From Streptomyces sp. NBC_01408 (GTDB taxonomy: Bacteria > Actinomycetota > Actinomycetes > Streptomycetales > Streptomycetaceae): a DNA stretch of 64,000 nt. The notes under the pieces are model-generated. The model was not told where the DNA came from, searched no databases, and worked only from the letters and a program-made list of their open reading frames with translations. This document shows positions 50,243 through 57,907 of the stretch, one piece after another (the first letter of the stretch is position 1; every line of letters begins with the position of its first letter). The stretch covers positions 4,681,501-4,745,500 of the forward strand of contig NZ_JAPEPJ010000001.1 in NCBI RefSeq assembly GCF_026340255.1, read 5' to 3'. A program made the translations under genes and the position numbers.

Positions 50243-51595
50243 TCAGCTCGGCCAGCGCGGGTGGTACCGGTCGATGACGTAGTGGTGGCCGTGCCGCCCG
50301 CCGTGCGAGGCCGCGCGGGCGTCCGTGAGGTGGGGGTGGCCCCGCGGCAGGTCCGGGTGGGCGTGTTCGAGGTGGGACGGGTCGCGGGCGGGCCAGATCA
50401 CGGCCGCGGCCGTGGCGGAGGCCAGCGCGATGACGCCGAGGACGACGGCGGTCACCGCAAGGCCCGCCCCCGCGGCGAGCCACCCGGCGAGCGGGTAGGT
50501 GAGCAGCCAGCAGCCGTGGGAGAGGGAGAACCGCGCGGCGAACGCGGCGGGCAGGTCCGCGTCGGCGGCCGAGCGGCGGAGGACGCGGCCGCCGGGGGTC
50601 AGTACTACGGAGCTGGCGGCGCCGATCGCGGCCCAGGCCGCGAGTACCGCGTACCAGGACCACGACCGGAGACCGGACCCCGGGGCGGCGGCCGTGACGG
50701 CGGCCACGCCGGCCAGGACGACGGGCAGGGCGAGCGCGGCGGGGAGCATCACCGCGCGGTCGCTGAAGCGGCCCAGCAGACGCGGAAGGCACAGCGCGGC
50801 GATCACGGAACCCGCCCCGTACGCGCCGAGGGCGAGGGAGACGGAGCCGGCGGGCCGGCCGAAGTGGTCGCGGACCAGGCCGACCGTGGTGACGAGGACG
50901 AGGGCCCCGGCGGCGGCCACCGCGAGGTCCAGGGCCAGCAGGGCCCGCAGCCGCGGGGTGGCCCAGAACAGCCGGGCGCCGGAGGCGGCCCCGGCCCGGA
51001 CCCGGCCGCCGCGTGCGAGCGGCGCGCGCCGGGGGAGGGCGGCGGAGACGACGAGCGCCGCGGAGGCCGCGAAGCCGACGGCCGTACCGAGGAACAGCCA
51101 GCGGTGGGAGACCAGGGTCAGCAGGGCCGCGGCCAGGGCCGGGCTGAACAGGCTCTCCAGGTCGTAGGCGAGCCGGCTCATCGACAGGGCCCGCGTGTAG
51201 TCGCGTTCGTCGGGCAGGACCTCGGGGACGACGGCCTGGAAGGCGGGCGTGAATGCCGCCGACGCCGCCTGGAGCAGGAAGACCAGGAAGTAGACCTGCC
51301 CCACCCGGTCGACGAAGGGCAGGACCACCGCGACCCCGGCCCGGAGGAGGTCCGCGGTCACCAGCAGGGCACGGCGCGGCACACGGTCCGCCGCGGCGGC
51401 GATCACGGGGGAGAGGGCGACGTAGGCGGCCATCTTGATGGCCAGCGCGGTACCGAGGACCGCGGAGGCGTCGCCGCCCGCGATGTCATGGGCGAGCAGG
51501 CTCAGGGCGACGGTGGCCAGCCCGGTACCCACCAGGGCGATGACCTGGGCAGTGAACAGTCGGCGGTACGTGCCGTTGCGCAATACGGACAGCAT
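50243..51595 (-). CDS. MFS transporter with His-rich C-terminal tail
   Basis: This protein of about 450 residues has 12 hydrophobic segments. The loop between helices 2 and 3 carries the MFS signature-like DRVPRRALLV. The C-terminal 40 residues are Asp/His/Arg-rich (HLEHAHPDLPRGHPHL, then HGGRHGHHYVIDRYHPRW) and could chelate metal. It lies directly after an ArsR-type regulator gene on the same strand. An inverted repeat upstream (51647-51670) is a likely operator. Export of a metal or drug is plausible, but the direction and substrate are inference. Confidence 0.85.
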   Translation of the reverse strand: MLSVLRNGTYRRLFTAQVIALVGTGLATVALSLLAHDIAGGDASAVLGTALAIKMAAYVALSPVIAAAADRVPRRALLVTADLLRAGVAVVLPFVDRVGQVYFLVFLLQAASAAFTPAFQAVVPEVLPDERDYTRALSMSRLAYDLESLFSPALAAALLTLVSHRWLFLGTAVGFAASAALVVSAALPRRAPLARGGRVRAGAASGARLFWATPRLRALLALDLAVAAAGALVLVTTVGLVRDHFGRPAGSVSLALGAYGAGSVIAALCLPRLLGRFSDRAVMLPAALALPVVLAGVAAVTAAAPGSGLRSWSWYAVLAAWAAIGAASSVVLTPGGRVLRRSAADADLPAAFAARFSLSHGCWLLTYPLAGWLAAGAGLAVTAVVLGVIALASATAAAVIWPARDPSHLEHAHPDLPRGHPHLTDARAASHGGRHGHHYVIDRYHPRWPS

Positions 51596-51646
51596 GGACC
51601 CGTCCCGGTCGGCGGAGTACTGAGACCAGTGGAACCATCGTAGACA

Positions 51647-51670
51647 ACATGTGCGTACCTGAGCACGTGT
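51647..51670. promoter_or_regulatory. Candidate ArsR operator upstream of the MFS gene
   Basis: ACATGTG, a 10 bp centre (CGTACCTGAG), and CACGTGT form an inverted repeat with 6 of 7 matching arms. It lies 52 bp upstream of the MFS start and downstream of the ArsR-type gene, in the size range of ArsR-family dimer sites. Confidence 0.5.
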
Positions 51671-51704
51671 GGGGGAGCGTCCGAACGAAATGAACCGGGA
51701 GGGG

Positions 51705-51731
51705 CTAGGCGAGTAAGTCCGACTCGCCTAG
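51705..51731. repeat. Fused MITE ends at the ArsR stop codon
   Basis: CTAGGCGAGT-AAGTCCG-ACTCGCCTAG is a perfect 10-base-arm palindrome bounded by CTAG, with the GCGAGTAAGTCCG of the first element family on one side. The right CTAG provides the TAG stop of the ArsR-type gene on the minus strand. Confidence 0.7.
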
Positions 51732-52084
51732 TCGTGCGGCGGGAGCGAGCCGAGCTGGTGGTCCGCGACGTTCAGCGCCTCGTCCACCAGGCGCCTCAGG
51801 TGCCCGTGCCGCAGGGAGTAGACGACGCGGCGCCCGTCCTTGCGGGTGGTGACCAGCCCGGCCAGGCGGAGCTTGGCGAGGTGCTGGCTGACGGAAGGCC
51901 GGGCCGCGCCGCACGCCTCGGTGAGCGTGGTGACATCGGCCTCGCCCCGGCCGAGCCGTTCCATCAGCGCCAGCCGGGTCCGGTCCGCGAGCAGGGCCAG
52001 CACGGACGCGGCGACCTCGAGCCGGTCGCCCCGCTCCTGCGCAGCCTGTGCACCTGCCATGTGCGTGCCTGTTCCCATGGGCAC
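51728..52084 (-). CDS. ArsR-type winged-helix regulator without metal cysteines
   Basis: This 118-residue protein has the ArsR winged-helix: LALMERLGRGEADVTTLTEA, then RPSVSQHLAKLRLAGLVTTR and KDGRRVVYSL. The ELCVC metal motif of classical ArsR/SmtB is absent, and only one cysteine occurs. It may therefore sense something other than thiol-bound metal. It is immediately upstream of the MFS gene on the same strand, with a candidate operator between them. The start at 52084 may be a few codons too early. Confidence 0.85.
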   Translation of the reverse strand: MPMGTGTHMAGAQAAQERGDRLEVAASVLALLADRTRLALMERLGRGEADVTTLTEACGAARPSVSQHLAKLRLAGLVTTRKDGRRVVYSLRHGHLRRLVDEALNVADHQLGSLPPHD

Positions 52085-52178
52085 ACCCTAAGGCGGCCGG
52101 AGCACGAGAGGTGCGTCCGTGCGCGACTGTGCACGGATGCGAGCGGCGCTGCGGCGGAGACTGCGCGCGATCGCCCCG

Positions 52179-52217
52179 TGAGGCGAGACGAGGCGAGACG
52201 AGACGAGGCGAGGCGGG
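52179..52217. repeat. Purine-rich short tandem repeats
   Basis: GAGAC and GAGGC units alternate (GTGAGGCGAGACGAGGCGAG and onwards) in the 277 bp spacer between the ArsR and serine hydrolase genes. Such a run is prone to slippage. No gene is apparent in it. Confidence 0.6.
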
Positions 52218-52361
52218 GTGAGGCCATGTGAGGCGAAGTCAGGGGCGGTCCGTGCGGGGCCGCGGGCGCTCCGCCGCGCGACGGAGCGAGGGGCGTGTCT
52301 AGGCTGGTGATGTTGTCCCGCCATCGCCTTGCTCCTCGTACGGCAGGACAGGAGGCGTGCT

Positions 52362-53660
52362 GTGAGTCGTTCGCACACACGGCTGCGCAGGACCTGTGTG
52401 GCGGCCGCTGCCGCCGCGGGCCTGCTGGTCGCCCCCGCAGTAGCGGCCCCGGCGTACGGTGCGCCCACCCCTGGACCCTCGGCCACCGCATCCCCCTCGC
52501 CCTCCCCGGACGGCGAGACGGAGTTCCTCCGACTCACCCCGGCCGTCGCGGCGAAGCTGGACGCCGCCGTGCAGCAGACCCTGCGCGAGGCCCGGGTGCC
52601 GGGCGTCGTCGTGGGGCTGTGGGCCCCGGGCAAGGGGAGTTACGTCAGGACCTTCGGCGTCGCCGACAAGGCCACGGGCGCTCCCATGCAGACCGGTTTC
52701 AACATCCGGATCGGCAGCGAGACCAAGACGTTCACGGTCACCGCGCTCCTCGAACTGGTCGACCAGGGCAAGGTCGCCCTCGACGACCCCATCGGCAAGT
52801 ACATCGACGGCGTTCCGAACGGGGACCGCATCACCCTGCGCCAGCTGGCGGGAATGCGGAGCGGACTCTTCAACTACAGCGAGGACGAGGACTTCGGCAA
52901 GGCGCTCGCCGCCGACCCCGAACGTCCCATGAAGCCACAGCAGTTGCTGGACTACGCGTTCAAGCATCCGGTGGAGTTCGCGCCGGGTGCGGAGTTCCAG
53001 TACTCCAACACCAACCTGATCCTGGTCGGACTCGTGGTGGAGAAGGTGGGCGGCCTGCCGCTCGGGGAGTTCATCCGGCAGGAAGTGCTGGAGCCGGCCG
53101 GGCTGCGCAAGACGCTCTTCCCCACCGACGCGTACTTCCCGGCCCCCCATCCGCAGGGCTACACCGACCAGCTCACCTCGGGCGAGATCGTGGAGGCGAC
53201 GGACTGGAACCCGTCCTGGGCCTGGTCCGCGGGGGCGATGATCTCCGACCTGATGGACCTGCGCAGCTGGGCGCGCACCCTCGCGACGGGCGCGCTGCTG
53301 ACGCCCGAGACCCAGGCGGAGCGCCTGAAGACCACCTCGATCGGCATCCCGGGTGCCGGGTACGGGCTGGGCATCTTCGACGTCCAGGGCTGGATCGGCC
53401 ACAACGGCTCGCTGCCCGGATACGAAACGCTGACCGTCTACCTGCCCGAGGCCCAGGCGACCATGGTCGTCCTGCTCAACACCGACGTGCTGCACGAGGG
53501 TCAGGAGCCCAGCACCCTCTTCGGCGAGGCGATCACCCGCATCGTTTCCCCCGGGCACGTGTACCCCGGGCACAAGCCGGTCCAGCCGAAGGCCGAGCCG
53601 ACGGCCTCGCCGACGTCCCCGTCGCCGGCCCAGCAGGCGCCCCCGTCTCCGGCGCGGTGA
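52362..53660 (+). CDS. Secreted serine hydrolase, beta-lactamase/DD-peptidase family
   Basis: This exported protein of about 432 residues has a signal peptide (VAAAAAAGLLVAPAVAAPAYGA). The class C/DD-peptidase motifs follow: S-x-x-K in IRIGSETKTFTVTALL (nucleophile serine), YSNTN (the Y-x-N motif) and HNGS near the C-terminal third. The tail is Pro/Ser/Thr-rich (EPTASPTSPSPAQQAPPSPA), as in wall-associated proteins. It may be a DD-carboxypeptidase, a DD-peptidase-like esterase or a beta-lactamase-like hydrolase. AGGAGG lies 7 bp before the GTG at 52362. Confidence 0.85.
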   Translation: MSRSHTRLRRTCVAAAAAAGLLVAPAVAAPAYGAPTPGPSATASPSPSPDGETEFLRLTPAVAAKLDAAVQQTLREARVPGVVVGLWAPGKGSYVRTFGVADKATGAPMQTGFNIRIGSETKTFTVTALLELVDQGKVALDDPIGKYIDGVPNGDRITLRQLAGMRSGLFNYSEDEDFGKALAADPERPMKPQQLLDYAFKHPVEFAPGAEFQYSNTNLILVGLVVEKVGGLPLGEFIRQEVLEPAGLRKTLFPTDAYFPAPHPQGYTDQLTSGEIVEATDWNPSWAWSAGAMISDLMDLRSWARTLATGALLTPETQAERLKTTSIGIPGAGYGLGIFDVQGWIGHNGSLPGYETLTVYLPEAQATMVVLLNTDVLHEGQEPSTLFGEAITRIVSPGHVYPGHKPVQPKAEPTASPTSPSPAQQAPPSPAR

Positions 53661-53714
53661 CCCGGCCGCACACAAATTCGCGCAGGTGTTCGAGAGTGGG
53701 GTTACGCTGGGTCC

Positions 53715-54359
53715 ATGCACACGCTCCATGGCCTCCACGGTCTCCAGGGCTCCCTCTTCGACCAGGGCGACGAGATCCGGCCCGGTCCGCTCGCCGGTGT
53801 GCGGCGGACCGAGCTCGGGGACGGGGCCTGGGTCGACCGGCTGCCCGGCTGGCTCCTCGGCGCCGACGCGCTGTTCGAACGGCTGGCGGCCGAGGTGCCC
53901 TGGCGCGCCGAGCGGCGGCAGATGTACGAGCGTGAGGTCGACGTTCCCCGCCTCCTCGCCTTCTACGGCGAGGGCGCGCAGCTGCCGCACCCCTCTCTCG
54001 TGGAGGCGCGCGAGGCGCTGACCCGCCACTACGCCGCCGAGCTCGGCGAACCCTTCACCACCGCCGGGCTCTGCCTCTACCGCGACGGCCGCGACAGCGT
54101 CGCCTGGCACGGCGACCGCACCGGCCGCTCCTCCACCGAGGACACCATGGTCGCGATCGTCTCGGTCGGGGACCCGCGCGACCTCGCCTTCCGCTCCCGG
54201 GCGGGCGGTCCCACGCTGCTGCGGCTGCCCCTGGGGCACGGCGACCTCGTCGTCATGGGCGGCTCCTGCCAGCGGACCATGGAGCACGCCGTACCGAAGT
54301 CGACGAGGGCTGTCGGCCCGCGCATCAGCATCCAGTTCCGCCCCCGGGGCGTGCTCTGA
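53715..54359 (+). CDS. alkB: AlkB-type 2-oxoglutarate/Fe(II) dioxygenase
   Basis: This 214-residue protein has the AlkB iron-binding triad: H132-x-D134 in SVAWHGDRTG and His191 in RTMEHAV. The 2-oxoglutarate arginines are Arg203 and Arg209 in GPRISIQFRP. This is the WHGD version seen in many actinomycete AlkB proteins. It would repair alkylated bases in DNA or RNA by oxidative dealkylation. No regulatory ada gene is next to it. Confidence 0.88.
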   Translation: MHTLHGLHGLQGSLFDQGDEIRPGPLAGVRRTELGDGAWVDRLPGWLLGADALFERLAAEVPWRAERRQMYEREVDVPRLLAFYGEGAQLPHPSLVEAREALTRHYAAELGEPFTTAGLCLYRDGRDSVAWHGDRTGRSSTEDTMVAIVSVGDPRDLAFRSRAGGPTLLRLPLGHGDLVVMGGSCQRTMEHAVPKSTRAVGPRISIQFRPRGVL

Positions 54360-54382
54360 AGCCGGCACCGCTGACCCGCGGC

Positions 54383-54676
54383 CTACAGGGCCCCGGGCTC
54401 CTTCGCCGGCCGGATCGCGGCCGCGGCCGCGTGCAGTGACCGCAGGGCCAGCAGCAGTACGCCGATGTCGTCCAGGTACACCGGGTCCGGAACCAGATCC
54501 ACGGGCGAGACCGTGTAGATCACCGCGGCCCAGAAGAGCGCCTTGTCGCGCAGCGGGATCCCCGAGTCGAGCAGCAGTCGCCGCGCCTTGAGGACCCGTA
54601 CGAGCAGCACGGCGGCGGCGACCGCCAGCGCGACCGCGACGAGCGCGACCACCGTGAGCCAGACCTTTCCGTCCAT
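54383..54676 (-). CDS. DUF1232 (YkvA-like) membrane protein
   Basis: This 97-residue protein has an N-terminal transmembrane segment (LTVVALVAVALAVAAAVLLV) and a DUF1232 core with SPVDLVPDPVYLDDIGVLLL, the family's signature. The function is unknown. It is convergent with alkB. A 20 bp tandem repeat follows its 5' side. Confidence 0.82.
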   Translation of the reverse strand: MDGKVWLTVVALVAVALAVAAAVLLVRVLKARRLLLDSGIPLRDKALFWAAVIYTVSPVDLVPDPVYLDDIGVLLLALRSLHAAAAAIRPAKEPGAL

Positions 54677-54713
54677 GCCGCCCTTATACCCCGATTCCCG
54701 GTCCCGATATCGG

Positions 54714-54800
54714 TGCGGTGACCCCGCTGTCAGTGCGGTGACCCCGCTGTCAGTGCGGTGACGCTGCTGTCAGTGAGGTGACCCTGCCGCCAGGGCGGTG
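54714..54800. repeat. Four 20 bp tandem units (VNTR)
   Basis: TGCGGTGACCCCGCTGTCAG starts at 54714, 54734, 54754 and 54774 with increasing substitutions, then a partial unit ends at 54800. It lies between DUF1232 and the 3' end of the MarR gene. It is a candidate variable-number site. Confidence 0.8.
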
Positions 54801-54806
54801 GGCGGT

Positions 54807-55271
54807 TCAGCTGTCCTGTTCGCGCAGGCGGCGGCTGACCTCGCCCAGCCCGGCGGCGATCGCGTCGAGCTGCTCGGGGGTCAGTACGTCCACGAGGACC
54901 TTCCGGACCGTCGCCACGTGCCCGGGCGCGGCCTCGTCCAGCCGGGCGCTGCCCGCATCGGTCAGGACGGCGAAGACCCCGCGCACGTCGGAGGGGCAGC
55001 TGCGGCGGCGGACCAGCCCGGCCTTCTCCATCTGCGTGATCTGGTAGGTCAGCCCGCTCTTGGAGTTGATCAGCCCGTTCGCGAGCTCGGTCATGCGCAG
55101 TTCGCGCCCGGGCGCCGCGGCGAGGCGTACGAGGATCTCGTACTGCGGGTGCGAGAGCCCGGAGTCGTCCTTGAGCTGCTGGTCGAGGCGGCGGTTCACC
55201 AGGGCCGACGCGGCCAGGAAGCCGCTCCAGGCCCGCATCTCGCGGTCGTCCAGCCATCTCGTTTCAGCCAT
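54807..55271 (-). CDS. MarR family transcriptional regulator
   Basis: This 154-residue protein has the MarR winged helix (LRMTELANGLINSKSGLTYQ, then ITQMEKAGLVRRR) with flanking dimerisation helices. It is divergent from DoxX, with two similar dyads between them (55290-55308 and 55330-55348). It probably represses both genes, releasing on a phenolic or oxidative signal. The ligand is unknown. Confidence 0.9.
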   Translation of the reverse strand: MAETRWLDDREMRAWSGFLAASALVNRRLDQQLKDDSGLSHPQYEILVRLAAAPGRELRMTELANGLINSKSGLTYQITQMEKAGLVRRRSCPSDVRGVFAVLTDAGSARLDEAAPGHVATVRKVLVDVLTPEQLDAIAAGLGEVSRRLREQDS

Positions 55272-55289
55272 GGCCCCAGCCTACACAGG

Positions 55290-55308
55290 TTGTTCCAATT
55301 TGAATCAA
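55290..55308. promoter_or_regulatory. MarR operator, site 1
   Basis: TTGTTCCAATTTGAATCAA is an imperfect palindrome 19 bp upstream of the MarR start. It shares the TTGTTCnAATTnGAA half-pattern with site 2. Confidence 0.6.
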
Positions 55309-55329
55309 TGGTTATGGTCGGTGTCCGGC

Positions 55330-55348
55330 GGTTCGAATTTGAACAACC
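55330..55348. promoter_or_regulatory. MarR operator, site 2
   Basis: GGTTCGAATTTGAACAACC, read on the other strand, gives GTTGTTCAAATTCGAACC, which matches site 1. It lies 53 bp before the DoxX start. Two such sites in one divergent spacer suggest joint repression. Confidence 0.6.
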
Positions 55349-55400
55349 CAGTCAACGCTGTCCCCGCTTCCCCGGGCCGCCCGACCGGAAGGATCCCCCC

Positions 55401-55955
55401 ATGACCAGCCCCTCCGTCACCACGACGAAGCCGCAGGCCTCCGCAGTTACAGCCCCGGCCGCCCCCTCCACCGCCGGGTACGACGCCGGCCTGCTGCTCC
55501 TGCGCATCGTCCTCGGCCTGACCATGGCCGCCCACGGCTCCCAGAAGCTCTTCGGCTGGTTCGGCGGCGGCGGCATCAGCGGCACCGGCCAGTTCTTCAC
55601 CGCCAGCGGCTACCCCGCCGGCGACGCCATGGCCGTCCTCGCCGGTCTGACCGAGACCCTGGGCGGGCTCGCCCTCGCCGCCGGCCTGCTCACCCCGCTC
55701 GCCGCCGCGGCCCTCGTCGGCACCCTCGTCAACGCGATCGTCGTCCACGGCACCGGGGCCTTCTTCGCCCCCAAGGGCATCGAGTACGAACTGCTCCTGA
55801 CCGCCGGCGCCGCCGCCCTCGCCCTCACCGGCCCCGGCCGCTACGCCTTCGACCGCTTCCTGCCCGTGCTGCGCGGCCACCGCCTGGCCCACGGCGCCCT
55901 CGCCGTCACCCTCGGCCTGGCCCTCGGCGGAGCGCTCCTCCTCGTCAAGAACTAG
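55401..55955 (+). CDS. DoxX family membrane protein
   Basis: This 184-residue protein has four hydrophobic segments and the DoxX start LLLLRIVLGLTMAAHGSQKL followed by FGWFGGGGISGTG. DoxX-like proteins are linked to redox and thiol stress and to quinone handling. The role of this one is unproven. It is controlled with the MarR gene. The TAG stop sits in the CTAG that begins a mobile-element relic. GGAAGGA lies 7 bp before the ATG. Confidence 0.85.
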   Translation: MTSPSVTTTKPQASAVTAPAAPSTAGYDAGLLLLRIVLGLTMAAHGSQKLFGWFGGGGISGTGQFFTASGYPAGDAMAVLAGLTETLGGLALAAGLLTPLAAAALVGTLVNAIVVHGTGAFFAPKGIEYELLLTAGAAALALTGPGRYAFDRFLPVLRGHRLAHGALAVTLGLALGGALLLVKN

Positions 55956-55986
55956 ACGAGTAAGTCCGAAGTGGCGCCTCGTCTAG
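55952..55986. repeat. MITE relic, first family, at the DoxX stop codon
   Basis: CTAGACGAGTAAGTCCGAAG, then TGGCGC-CTCGTCTAG, joins a left end of copy-1 type to a short right end. It is followed by another partial left end (CTAGACGAGGAAGTCCG from 55983). CTAG flanks it, and the first CTAG provides the DoxX stop. Confidence 0.7.
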
Positions 55987-56060
55987 ACGAGGAAGTCCGC
56001 GTGCGGGGTGCCCGGAGCCTGCGCTGATTGGCTCCGGGCATTCGGGGGAAGAGCGCACAA

Positions 56061-57872
56061 ATGACACAACCCATCGAAGACTACGCACTCATCGGCGACC
56101 TGATGACCAGTGGGCTGGTCGGCCGCGACGGGTCCATCGACTGGCTGTGCCTGCCGCGCTTCGACTCGGGAGCCTGCTTCGCCAAGCTCCTCGGAGACGA
56201 GGAGAACGGCCACTGGCGCCTCGCCCCCCTCGCCGCCGCCGACGGCGAGCAGTGCACCCGCCGGACCTACGTCGACGGCACGCTGATCCTGGAATCCCTC
56301 TGGGAGACCGACACCGGCACCGTCAAGGTCATCGACTTCATGCCGCAGCGCGAAGTCGCCCCCGACGTCATCCGCATCGTCGAAGGAATCAGCGGCAGGG
56401 TCAGGATGCTCAGCACCCTGCGCCTGCGCTTCGACTACGGCCACGTCGTCCCCTGGGTGCGCCGCAGCGACGGCGACCGGGTCGCCGTCGCCGGACCCGA
56501 CTCCGCCTGGTTCCGCAGCGAACCCCCCGTCCGCACCTGGGGCGAGGCCAACAGCACCCGCTCCCAGTTCCCCGTCGCCGCCGGGCAGCGCGTGGCCTTC
56601 GTCCTCACCTGGCACCCCTCGCACGAGCCGCGCCCCGCGCCCATCGACCCGTACGAAGCCCTGGAGCAGGGCATCGCCGACTGGGGGGAATGGACCGCGC
56701 AGTGCCGCTACGAAGGCCCCTACCGGGAGGCGGTGACCCGCTCCCTGATCACCCTCAAGGCCCTCACGTACGCCCCGACCGGCGGAATCGTCGCCGCGGC
56801 CACCACCTCCCTTCCCGAGGAACTCGGCGGCGTCCGCAACTGGGACTACCGCTACTGCTGGCTGCGCGACTCCACCCTCACCCTCGGCACACTCGTCGCG
56901 ACCGGCTTCCTCGACGAGGCCCGCGCCTGGCGCGCCTGGCTGCTGCGCGCCGTCGCCGGTGACCCCGCCGACCTCCAGATCATGTACGGGATCGCCGGCG
57001 AGCGGCGGATCCCCGAGGCCGAGCTGCCCTGGCTGCGCGGCTACGCCTCCTCCGCCCCCGTACGGGTGGGCAACGCGGCCGTCGACCAGCTCCAGCTGGA
57101 CGTGTACGGAGAGGTCCTGGACTCCCTGCACCTGGCGAGGTCCGCCGGCCTCGCCTCCGAGCAGCACGCCTGGAAGATCCAGCTCGCCCTCCTCGACTTC
57201 CTGGAGCAGAACTGGCGCCGCCCCGACGAGGGCCTGTGGGAGGTGCGCGGCCCGCGCCGCCACTTCGTGCACTCCAAGGTGATGGCGTGGGTCGCCGCGG
57301 ACCGGGCCGTGCGGGCCCTTGAGAACGACCCCTCCATCCCCGGCGACGTGGTGCGCTGGCGGGGCATGCGGGACGAGGTGCACCGGGACGTGTGCGAGAA
57401 GGGCTACGACGCCGAGCGCAACACCTTCACCCAGTACTACGGCTCCCGCGAACTGGACGCCGCGACCCTGCTGATCCCCCGCGTCGGCTTCCTGCCGCCG
57501 GAGGACCCCCGCGTCATCGGGACGGTCGACGCGGTACGGGAGGAACTCGGCCGCAGCGGCCTGGTCCGCCGCTACAGCACCGAAGGCCCCGCCGTCGACG
57601 GGCTGCCCGGTGACGAAGGGGCCTTCCTGGCCTGCTCGTTCTGGCTGGCGGACGCCCTGCACCTGACGGGCCGGGGCAAGGAGGCCCAGGACCTCTTCGA
57701 GCGGTTGCTGGCCGTACGCAACGACGTGGGACTGCTCGCCGAGGAGTACGACCCGATCGCCGGGCGCCAGCTCGGCAACTTCCCCCAGGCGTTCAGCCAC
57801 GTCGGCCTGGTGAACACCGCCCTCACCCTGGCCCTGGGCGAGCCGCCGGCCAAGCCCGACGAGCGCGCCTGA
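56061..57872 (+). CDS. GH15 glucoamylase/trehalase-like enzyme
   Basis: This cytoplasmic protein of about 603 residues has no signal peptide. It begins IEDYALIGDLMTSGLVGRDG with the N-terminal beta-sandwich of the family. The (alpha/alpha)6 catalytic half begins around NWDYRYCWLRDSTLTL (residues about 265-285). Length and arrangement match actinobacterial GH15 proteins, several of which are trehalases rather than glucoamylases. Trehalase is therefore as likely as starch breakdown. The ATG at 56061 follows a GGGGGAAGAG site. Confidence 0.85.
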   Translation: MTQPIEDYALIGDLMTSGLVGRDGSIDWLCLPRFDSGACFAKLLGDEENGHWRLAPLAAADGEQCTRRTYVDGTLILESLWETDTGTVKVIDFMPQREVAPDVIRIVEGISGRVRMLSTLRLRFDYGHVVPWVRRSDGDRVAVAGPDSAWFRSEPPVRTWGEANSTRSQFPVAAGQRVAFVLTWHPSHEPRPAPIDPYEALEQGIADWGEWTAQCRYEGPYREAVTRSLITLKALTYAPTGGIVAAATTSLPEELGGVRNWDYRYCWLRDSTLTLGTLVATGFLDEARAWRAWLLRAVAGDPADLQIMYGIAGERRIPEAELPWLRGYASSAPVRVGNAAVDQLQLDVYGEVLDSLHLARSAGLASEQHAWKIQLALLDFLEQNWRRPDEGLWEVRGPRRHFVHSKVMAWVAADRAVRALENDPSIPGDVVRWRGMRDEVHRDVCEKGYDAERNTFTQYYGSRELDAATLLIPRVGFLPPEDPRVIGTVDAVREELGRSGLVRRYSTEGPAVDGLPGDEGAFLACSFWLADALHLTGRGKEAQDLFERLLAVRNDVGLLAEEYDPIAGRQLGNFPQAFSHVGLVNTALTLALGEPPAKPDERA

Positions 57873-57899
57873 CGGGTCGGACCCGTCTGACCCGTCAGG
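57868..57899. terminator. Hairpin between convergent GH15 and phosphatase genes
   Basis: CCTGACGGGT (57868-57877) and ACCCGTCAGG (57890-57899) form a perfect 10 bp stem, with an alternative nearer pairing (GACGGGT-CGG-ACCCGTC). It overlaps the GH15 stop and probably terminates both genes. Confidence 0.65.
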
Positions 57900-57907
57900 C
57901 CACACCT

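Noticed and set aside
38067..54800. Tandem repeats as a possible CRISPR array
   Set aside because: Units are directly adjacent without unique spacers, and no cas genes are present.
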